Positions 28,043 through 34,504 of a DNA stretch of 34,504 nt are shown here, one piece after another (within the stretch, counting starts at the first letter, position 1; each line of letters starts with the position of its first letter). The position numbers and the translations under genes were made by a program. The notes beneath the pieces are model-generated. The model ran no database searches. It was not told the origin of the DNA and was given only the letters and a program-made list of their open reading frames with translations. Source of the stretch: an uncultured Anaerolineae bacterium (GTDB lineage Bacteria > Chloroflexota > Anaerolineae > Anaerolineales > Villigracilaceae); the NCBI GenBank assembly GCA_903910795.1, contig CAIWAX010000483.1:1-34504 (forward strand), written 5' to 3'.

Positions 28043-29359
28043 ATGATTTTGCATGACAAGATCGCTGAACAATTACCTGAATGGCGTAACCGCTATAAAG
28101 CCCTTGGGAAGGAACATGCTGATGTGGTGGTTGACAAGGTAACAGTTGGGCAGGTTGTTGGCGGCATGCGGGATATAAAATCGCTTGTAACCGACATATC
28201 CTATGTCGACCCAGCCGAAGGCATCCGCTTCCGCGGTCTATCCATTCCGGAGGTTTTGAAAGCCCTCCCGAAACCGCGTGGAGCCAAAATTCCGTATGTG
28301 GGCGGCCTATATTACCTGCTGATGCTTGGTGAGATACCCACCCGCGAGCAGGCTTTGTTGGTGGAAGCTGAATGGGCGAAGCGCGCCGTTGTGCCGGATT
28401 ACGTTTATAAAATGATCCGATCCATGCCCGCTGAAACCCATCCGATGACCCTGCTCTCTCAAGCGGTGCTGGCCCTGCAAAATGGCTCTGCCTTTGCCCA
28501 CCAGTACCACGCCGGGATGAAAAAGGATTCCTATTGGGAACCTGCGCTTGAAGACAGCCTGGATCTGACAGCTAAACTGCCAGTCATCGCCGCGTTCATT
28601 TATCGGATGAAGTATTTTGGAGAAACCAGAAAACCAAAATACAATTCCAGGCTCGATTACGGCGCAAATTTCGCAAAAATGATGGGCGTCAAGGATCAGA
28701 AGGGTTATGCCGAACTGGCCCGCTTGTATTTCATTCTACACAGCGACCACGAATCTGGTAACGTTTCTGCGCATACCATGCACCTGGTCGGATCTGCCCT
28801 TTCCGATCCCTACCTGTCCTTCTCCGCTTCCCTGAACGGACTGGCTGGCCCACTGCACGGCCTGGCCAACCAGGAGTGCCTTGGATGGCTGCTGGATGTC
28901 TACAAGATGTTTGGCAAGGTGCCTTCGCGCGAAGAACTTTACAAATTTGCTTGGGATACCCTCAACAGCGGTAAGGTTATCCCCGGTTACGGTCATGCGG
29001 TTTTGCGCGTACCTGATCCTCGCTTCACGGCCCAGATGCAGTTTGCCAAAGAACGCTTCCCACAGGATGACCTTGTTCAACTGGCTGATCTGGTTTTTGA
29101 CGTGGTTCCGGCGGTTCTCAAGGAACAGGGCAAGGCCAAAAACCCGGCGCCCAATGTCGATGCCATTTCTGGCACGCTCCAATATTATTACGGCGTACGA
29201 GATTTTGACTTTTATACCGTTTTGTTCGGCGTTGGCCGCGCCCTGGGCGTCACCCCCAATTATGTTTGGGCTCGCGCGCTTGGTCAGCCAATTGAGCGTC
29301 CAAAATCGCTCTCAACCAAAATGCTGGAAGATATTGTGAAGGCTGCCCAGCCAGCCTAG
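28043..29359 (+). CDS. Citrate synthase, mitochondrial/eukaryotic-like type
   Basis: ORF 28013..29359; ATG at 28043 behind AAAGGAG. HSDHESGNVSAHTMHLVGSALSDPYLSFSASLNGLAGPLHGLANQE, PGYGHAVLR. Confidence 0.93.
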   Translation: MILHDKIAEQLPEWRNRYKALGKEHADVVVDKVTVGQVVGGMRDIKSLVTDISYVDPAEGIRFRGLSIPEVLKALPKPRGAKIPYVGGLYYLLMLGEIPTREQALLVEAEWAKRAVVPDYVYKMIRSMPAETHPMTLLSQAVLALQNGSAFAHQYHAGMKKDSYWEPALEDSLDLTAKLPVIAAFIYRMKYFGETRKPKYNSRLDYGANFAKMMGVKDQKGYAELARLYFILHSDHESGNVSAHTMHLVGSALSDPYLSFSASLNGLAGPLHGLANQECLGWLLDVYKMFGKVPSREELYKFAWDTLNSGKVIPGYGHAVLRVPDPRFTAQMQFAKERFPQDDLVQLADLVFDVVPAVLKEQGKAKNPAPNVDAISGTLQYYYGVRDFDFYTVLFGVGRALGVTPNYVWARALGQPIERPKSLSTKMLEDIVKAAQPA

Positions 29360-29371
29360 CACGTGAATATG

Positions 29372-29408
29372 AAGCGGGCTTCCAAAAATGGAAGCCCGCT
29401 TTTGATTT
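29372..29408 (+). terminator. Rho-independent terminator after citrate synthase
   Basis: AAGCGGGCTTCC aaaaat GGAAGCCCGCTTTTGATTT. Confidence 0.85.
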
Positions 29409-29425
29409 AAGAAGCACTCGTTATT

Positions 29426-29896
29426 TCAGGCCAGAACCTGGCGTTTGCGTGATTCGGCATATCGAATCAAATCCGGGGTAGGATTTTCGTATTCTTCGTT
29501 CATCAGGTTTGACGAGATGATGAAATCTGCTGTAGCCCGGTTGGATGCAGTCGGGATGTTGTAGAGAACTGCCAGCCGTAAAAGCGCCTTAATATCCGGG
29601 TCGTGCGGTTGGGGTTCGAGCGGATCCCAAAAGAAAATCAGGAAATCGATATCGCCTTCGGCGATTTTTGCGCCAATTTGCTGGTCGCCTCCGATGGGGC
29701 CGCTTTTAAACTGGGTAATGGGCAGTTCCAATTCATTTTCCAGCATACTGCCTGTGGTGCCTGTTCCGAAGAGATGATGGCGGGAAAGTGTGCCGCGGTT
29801 GAAACGAGCCCATTCGAGCAAATCCTTTTTCTTGTTATCATGGGCTACCATTGCAATTCGTTTTTTTACTCCGATGATGGGAGGGTTTGTTGTCAT
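29426..29896 (-). CDS. mgsA: Methylglyoxal synthase
   Basis: RIAMVAHDNKKKDLLEW, GTTGSML, KSGPIGGDQQIGAKIAEGDIDFLIFFWDPLEPQPHDPDIKALLRLAVLYNIPTASNRATADF. Confidence 0.96.
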   Translation of the reverse strand: MTTNPPIIGVKKRIAMVAHDNKKKDLLEWARFNRGTLSRHHLFGTGTTGSMLENELELPITQFKSGPIGGDQQIGAKIAEGDIDFLIFFWDPLEPQPHDPDIKALLRLAVLYNIPTASNRATADFIISSNLMNEEYENPTPDLIRYAESRKRQVLA

Positions 29897-29995
29897 TTTT
29901 TACCTTACCTTGTTTGTGCCTGTTTGAATAAAAAGCTCAAAACAGTCTTCAGAGGAAAAATATCCTCCGGGTTTTCATTTCTTTCTTGCATTATA

Positions 29996-30022
29996 TAAAA
30001 ACTCCCCGCATGGGCGGGGAGT
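29996..30022 (-). terminator. Terminator of the LysM protein gene
   Basis: On the minus strand, ACTCCCCGC-4 nt-GCGGGGAGT followed by a U-tract (TTTTTATAT). Confidence 0.75.
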
Positions 30023-30030
30023 TCACATGC

Positions 30031-31197
30031 TTATGGTGTTGGTGTTGCTTCCGGGGCGACTCCCTGCCAGGTAAAGTCGCGTTGACTTGATTTATCCCCC
30101 GCGCTCTGATACACGGGCTGACCTTGATCATCTGTGGAAACCTGGCGCACGGTCGAGATAAACCATCGTAAAATGTGGGGTGCATTGTCCTTCGGTCGGA
30201 AGGAGACCGGCACAATATACTTGGTATCATGAACATAGTCAATCAACCGCCGGCCCTGTCCTTCGGTGATATCTTCAATGGTGATGATATAGGCTTCGCT
30301 ATCGCGCAGGGTGCCAATCGAAGCCCATTGCAGCGTGATGTTGTCATTCGCCAGAGTAAAGGCAGCGCCATCCGCGGGTAAAAGCAAGTTCGGAGCGGGA
30401 TACGGCGGCGGTGTGGTGGCTGTCGGGGTTGGGCCAGGTGTGGCGGCGCGCATACACAATGGAATCGTCAGGTTCATTCCCAGGAAGACTGTATCGGTGC
30501 TCAACCCGTTATAGGATTTGATCGCGTCACCAGGGACAGAGTAGTTGGCGGAGATGGATCCGAGGGTATCGTTTGCCTGAACGGTATAAATCACCTTATC
30601 ACAGGCTGCCAGCGTAGCCTGGGCGGGCTCAAAGGTGCCTGTGGCTGCCGCCGGTGGTGTTGGAGTGGGATGCGGGACTTGAATTTTCTGCCCAATTGAG
30701 AGCGTGTTGCAGGCTATTGGCAGATTGTTCAGCGTGATGATGCTCTGCACGGATACGCCAAAGCTGACCGCGATGGATGTGCAGGTGTCACCGGTGGCAA
30801 TGGTGTAATCAAAAGGAGCCTGCAAGGTGGCTGAGGGTACTGTGGTGGCCGTGGGCGCATCCGTTGCCAGGATCGTTGCGGTTGCAGTGGCCGTGACAGT
30901 AGCCGTGCCGCCTTTAGGAGCGTTGGCTGCGCCGGTTGCAACACCGGTCACGCGTAAAACAACGTACACAAGGACTGCGCCAACGATCAGAAACAACGTT
31001 AACAGGCCAAGAACCGCTGGCAGGCTGAGGGTGATTTCGGGCATGCGGCTGGCCTGTACAGTGGCAGGCTTTTTGGCCTCCACGGTTGGTCGCAGTTCTG
31101 TGCCGCACACAAGGCAGCGTGTGGCGTTATCGGCCAGGCGCGTTCCGCAGGTAGGACAAATTTTTGTATTGGGGGTGGATGTGGTTGCTGGACTCAT
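30031..31197 (-). CDS. Zinc-ribbon, single-TM, LysM-repeat protein
   Basis: CPTCGTRLADNATRCLVCG ribbon, TM helix, two LysM-like repeats (YTIATGDTCTSIAVSFGVS...; YTVQANDTLGSISANYSVP...). Confidence 0.87.
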   Translation of the reverse strand: MSPATTSTPNTKICPTCGTRLADNATRCLVCGTELRPTVEAKKPATVQASRMPEITLSLPAVLGLLTLFLIVGAVLVYVVLRVTGVATGAANAPKGGTATVTATATATILATDAPTATTVPSATLQAPFDYTIATGDTCTSIAVSFGVSVQSIITLNNLPIACNTLSIGQKIQVPHPTPTPPAAATGTFEPAQATLAACDKVIYTVQANDTLGSISANYSVPGDAIKSYNGLSTDTVFLGMNLTIPLCMRAATPGPTPTATTPPPYPAPNLLLPADGAAFTLANDNITLQWASIGTLRDSEAYIITIEDITEGQGRRLIDYVHDTKYIVPVSFRPKDNAPHILRWFISTVRQVSTDDQGQPVYQSAGDKSSQRDFTWQGVAPEATPTP

Positions 31198-31267
31198 ACA
31201 AAAAAAGATTATACCATGCTAAAAAGAGGAAAATTGGTGCTGCCCGGCAAAAATGCTTAGATAATTC

Positions 31268-31466
31268 GTAACTGCTCACGGGGTGGGTGCTTTTTGGCAA
31301 GAGCCTATCCCCGCTAAGAACATGCGGGGTGCGGAGCAAACCATCGAAATTTAGTTCATTTACCCACATTTTTTCCGAATGGAAAGTACCCACGATTTGC
31401 TCCCGCAAGGGCATCGGGACGATGTTAGCAAATCGTTCAGTATGACGGAACATGGTGAGCAGTTAC
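31268..31466. mobile_element. Non-autonomous MITE-like element (IS66-type ends), 199 bp
   Basis: 12-bp perfect terminal repeats GTAACTGCTCAC / GTGAGCAGTTAC flanked by the perfect 8-bp duplication GATAATTC (31260-31267 and 31467-31474). Confidence 0.9.
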
Positions 31467-31592
31467 GATAATTCTTATTGTGACCATGAAGAGTAAAGTT
31501 CGGATCGGTTTGAGCCTGGTCTTATGTTTTGTTTTTGAGCGGCATGAGTGCGCCACGTAGCGATAGCTTACCTCTGCTATAATTCAAATTCT

Positions 31593-32480
31593 ATGACCCA
31601 CAATTATGATCTCTATCATCAGATGTTATTAATCCGTCGTTTTGAAGAGCGAGCCCTGGCTGAGTTTTCGGCCGGGAAGTTGTTTGGTACGACCCACGCT
31701 TACATTGGACAGGAAGCTGATGCGGCTGCCATTTTTGAGATGCTGAACTCGCGGGATATCGTGTGGAGCAACCACCGCTGTCACGGTCATTTTCTGGCGT
31801 ACGGCGGCGATCCTTACCGGTTGGCGGCAGAATTGATGGGCAAGGCTACCGGCCTGGTGGGCGGGCGCGGCGGCAGCCAGCACATCCACTGGCGGAACTT
31901 TTATTCCAATGGCATCCAGGGCGGCATTGTGCCCGTTGCAACCGGTATGGCGCTTGCCCAAAAAGTGCAAAAAACGGGCGGAATCGCCGTTGTGTTTTGC
32001 GGAGATGGTACCCTGGGGGAAGGTGTACTCTACGAAAGTCTCAATATTTCTGCGCTCTGGCAGTTACCGGTGTTATATGTTGTGGAAGATAACCGCTATG
32101 CGCAGACAACTCCCGTTGAGAAGGGCTTGAGTGGGTCATTTCGGGCTCGCTTTGAAGCATTTGGGATTAAAACTTTCGAGCTGGAATCAAGCGATGTGTT
32201 AACAATCACTCCTTACGCTGAGGAAGCCGTTCAATTTGTGCGCGACAACAGCCGGCCTGCCGCGCTTATTTTGCATACGTATCGTTTTTCCGCCCATAGC
32301 AAAGGGGATGACCCCCGCGACCGGGATACTATCGCTAAAATCCGGGCTGAATTCGATCCGTTAACTATTCAAGCTGCCCGTCTCACAACTATTGAAATCG
32401 ACCAGGCTGAATCGGAGGTTTCGATGGTGGTTGATGCGGCTTTTACGCGCGCGCACGCCGACCCCTTTCCGGTTTTATGA
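31593..32480 (+). CDS. Pyruvate/acetoin-type dehydrogenase E1 component, alpha subunit
   Basis: ORF 31548..32480; probable ATG at 31593 (MTHNYDLYHQMLLIRRFEERA). ThDP motif GDGTLGEGVLYESLNISALWQLPVLYVVEDN. Confidence 0.9.
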   Translation: MTHNYDLYHQMLLIRRFEERALAEFSAGKLFGTTHAYIGQEADAAAIFEMLNSRDIVWSNHRCHGHFLAYGGDPYRLAAELMGKATGLVGGRGGSQHIHWRNFYSNGIQGGIVPVATGMALAQKVQKTGGIAVVFCGDGTLGEGVLYESLNISALWQLPVLYVVEDNRYAQTTPVEKGLSGSFRARFEAFGIKTFELESSDVLTITPYAEEAVQFVRDNSRPAALILHTYRFSAHSKGDDPRDRDTIAKIRAEFDPLTIQAARLTTIEIDQAESEVSMVVDAAFTRAHADPFPVL

Positions 32481-32498
32481 TAAACAGAGAAAATAATT

Positions 32499-33500
32499 AT
32501 GCCAACTGTGCTTGAACGTTTGAATGCTGGCTTGCAGCATGTGATGGAAATTGATGAACGCGTCTACCTGTTAGGAGAAGATATTCTTGATCCCTATGGG
32601 GGAGCCTTCAAGGTCACTCGCGGTCTTTCCACGCGTTTCCCGGAAAGGGTGTTGACAACCCCGATTTCTGAGGCCGCGATTACTGGCATTGCCAATGGGT
32701 TGGCCATGCGTGGACTGCATCCCGTGGTGGAGATCATGTTTGGTGATTTTGTGACTTTGATTGCCGACCAGTTGATAAACCACGCTTCCAAGTTTCGCTG
32801 GATGTACAATGACCAGGTACGCGTTCCGCTGGTGGTTCGAACTCCGATGGGCGGTCGCCGCGGTTACGGCCCCACCCATTCTCAATCCCTTGAAAAACTT
32901 TTTATGGGAGTGCCTGGTCTGCGCGTGCTCGCGCCTAACTCTTTGTCCGATCCGGCGGCTTTGTTAGAGTCTGCTATCCTTCAGGAGGAAGGTCCCATTT
33001 TGTTTGTGGAACACAAATTACTTTACACCTGCCCCGTGCTTGAAATTGGCAAAGCAGATTTGATCGATCTTCAATTCGAAAAAGTTTCTGACCAATATCC
33101 CGCATTTATTGTGCGTATCGCGGGAGTGCCTCAGGCACACTTGACCATCGCCGCGTATGGTTATAATTTCGAGCTTGCCCGTGCGGCCGCCTTGAAATTG
33201 GCCTATGAATACGAGATCTTTTCAGAGATTGTGCTCTTTAGCCAGCTCAGTCCATTTGAAATAACCCCGCTTCTGGAATCAGTTAACCGCACCAGACATC
33301 TGCTCATGGTTGAAGAAGGTACACAGACACTTGGTTGGGGGGCGGAAATTGCCGCCCGAACGGCAGAGGTCGTTTCAAATTTCAAATGCGCGCGGGCGGC
33401 TGCGCTGGATTTGCCAATCGCAAATTCAAAAACTTTGGAAGACATGATCTTGCCATCCGCAGAAAAAATCATCCAGATGGCACTCGAACTGGTTAAATAA
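32499..33500 (+). CDS. Pyruvate/acetoin-type dehydrogenase E1 component, beta subunit
   Basis: LGEDILDPYGGAFKVTRGLSTRFPERVLTTPISEAAITGIANGLAMRGLHPVVEIMFGDF. Confidence 0.94.
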   Translation: MPTVLERLNAGLQHVMEIDERVYLLGEDILDPYGGAFKVTRGLSTRFPERVLTTPISEAAITGIANGLAMRGLHPVVEIMFGDFVTLIADQLINHASKFRWMYNDQVRVPLVVRTPMGGRRGYGPTHSQSLEKLFMGVPGLRVLAPNSLSDPAALLESAILQEEGPILFVEHKLLYTCPVLEIGKADLIDLQFEKVSDQYPAFIVRIAGVPQAHLTIAAYGYNFELARAAALKLAYEYEIFSEIVLFSQLSPFEITPLLESVNRTRHLLMVEEGTQTLGWGAEIAARTAEVVSNFKCARAAALDLPIANSKTLEDMILPSAEKIIQMALELVK

Positions 33501-33532
33501 AAAAATGGCGGGTCGCAGCCCGCCATTTTTTT
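33500..33532 (+). terminator. Rho-independent terminator after the E1 beta gene (probably bidirectional)
   Basis: AAAAAATGGCGGG tcgcag CCCGCCATTTTTTT. Confidence 0.88.
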
Positions 33533-33540
33533 ACGTTTGA

Positions 33541-34215
33541 TTAGAATGTGGTTGCTGCGCTGACGCCTTGCGCAGCCCTGGCGAGTTTATATGCCTGCCC
33601 CGTCAGGTTGTAAGAAACCGTGCTCAGATAAGCCATGGCGACGAACACACCAACGACACAGAAAACCACGCCGAGCGGCACCAGGATGATCGCAGCCACA
33701 CCAGTGACCAATACTTGCAGCAAGTACGGCCCCAGAGCTGAGCGAACCAGGCCCAATAACTGGTTGAAATTGAATGCCGCGGATAACTGTCCGGTGTCTG
33801 CCAGGATACCGAGCGCCGCCGGGGTGAGGAATGCAGCGATGAGCGAGAAAATTACACTGACGCAGCTCAAGCAGATCGAGGCAATACCAGCAGCCGAGGC
33901 CATTTGATTTGAATTGCTATTTTAAATGGCAACACTGATTCCACTCTGACACATACTGATCAGCAGGGATGGTATCGAAAGGGCCAATGTAACTACAAAT
34001 CCCCGAAAGCCTTTGGAGAGGTAACCGCCGAAATCGTTCCATTCAGGCAGCAGATCAGTCTGATTATTGATCACGCGGCGGGTGATTTCAAGCCCCCAGC
34101 CCATTACTGTGATCGGCCCAATGATCGGAATTAGAAAAATCAATGCTGCAAGGCCAACCTTTTTAAGCCAATCTGTATCTTGAAAAGCATAAGTAAAAGC
34201 ACTGCCGAAATCCAT
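33541..34215 (-). pseudogene. DUF4013-like membrane protein split by an in-frame TAA (ORFs 33922..34215 and 33541..33903)
   Basis: Both ORFs share the same frame (5' ends 312 nt apart). They are separated only by TAA plus 6 sense codons: ...GISVAI*NSNSNQMASAAG... Confidence 0.6.
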
Positions 34216-34229
34216 ATCAAAACCTCCGT

Positions 34230-34504
34230 ATGATTGATAGAAAAATTACCAGTTCACAATTATCAGACAAAACAGGTAAAATTGCAACACCGAATTCGCT
34301 TTGTGGGAACAAAAATTTGCCTACCCCTGTTTTAGTGCCCCTTTTGAATGCCAATGAACCCGAAGCCCGCCTGGTGATTATTCATATTCAGGATGGTTCG
34401 CCTGTTCAAAAAGGTGAGCTGATCTTTACGATCGAAACGACCAAAGCTGCCGCCGATATAGAATCCCCTGACACTGGTTTTTTACGATTATCTGCCAGGG
34501 AAGG
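34230..34504 (+). CDS. Lipoyl/biotinyl-domain protein, partial (runs off window; start uncertain)
   Basis: Hand translation in one open frame: ...TPVLVPLLNANEPEARLVIIHIQDGSPVQKGELIFTIETTKAAADIESPDTGFLRLSAREG; ETTKA matches the lipoyl-lysine hairpin. Confidence 0.75.
   Translation, partial: MIDRKITSSQLSDKTGKIATPNSLCGNKNLPTPVLVPLLNANEPEARLVIIHIQDGSPVQKGELIFTIETTKAAADIESPDTGFLRLSARE

Overview
The window looks like a chromosomal segment from a Chloroflexota/Anaerolineae-type bacterium; this taxonomic guess is an inference from gene content. From left to right it contains: an edge-truncated membrane protein that the ORF track misses; a minus-strand glycan-use locus (GH3, GH2 beta-mannosidase-like, Opp/Dpp-type ABC importer, LacI regulator); a three-gene operon (zinc-ribbon pseudokinase, VWA protein, divergent PurA-like protein); an acyltransferase; a MacB/FtsX-type ABC exporter with two tandem paralogous lipoproteins; an alpha/beta hydrolase; thioredoxin reductase; malate dehydrogenase and a mitochondrial-type citrate synthase; methylglyoxal synthase; a LysM protein; E1 alpha/beta of a 2-oxoacid dehydrogenase; a DUF4013-like gene split by an in-frame stop; and the start of a lipoyl-domain ORF. 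The most unusual signal is a modular 15-bp palindromic repeat, consensus CCCRCAGGGTNNNTA. I count 18 exact cores and 5 one-mismatch cores, mostly between 13.9 and 22.5 kb. It occurs singly, in head-to-tail arrays of 3-4 with exact 15-bp period, and as a perfect 32-bp head-to-head palindrome. It lies inside at least eight CDSs without breaking frame (PAGYI, PQGSY, PVGNN, YVPCG peptides), and a paralogue comparison gives a clean empty/filled site. A second signal is a set of non-autonomous elements with GTAA-type terminal inverted repeats. Two of these carry perfect 8-bp target duplications, consistent with IS66-type mobilisation. All counts and alignments were done by eye.
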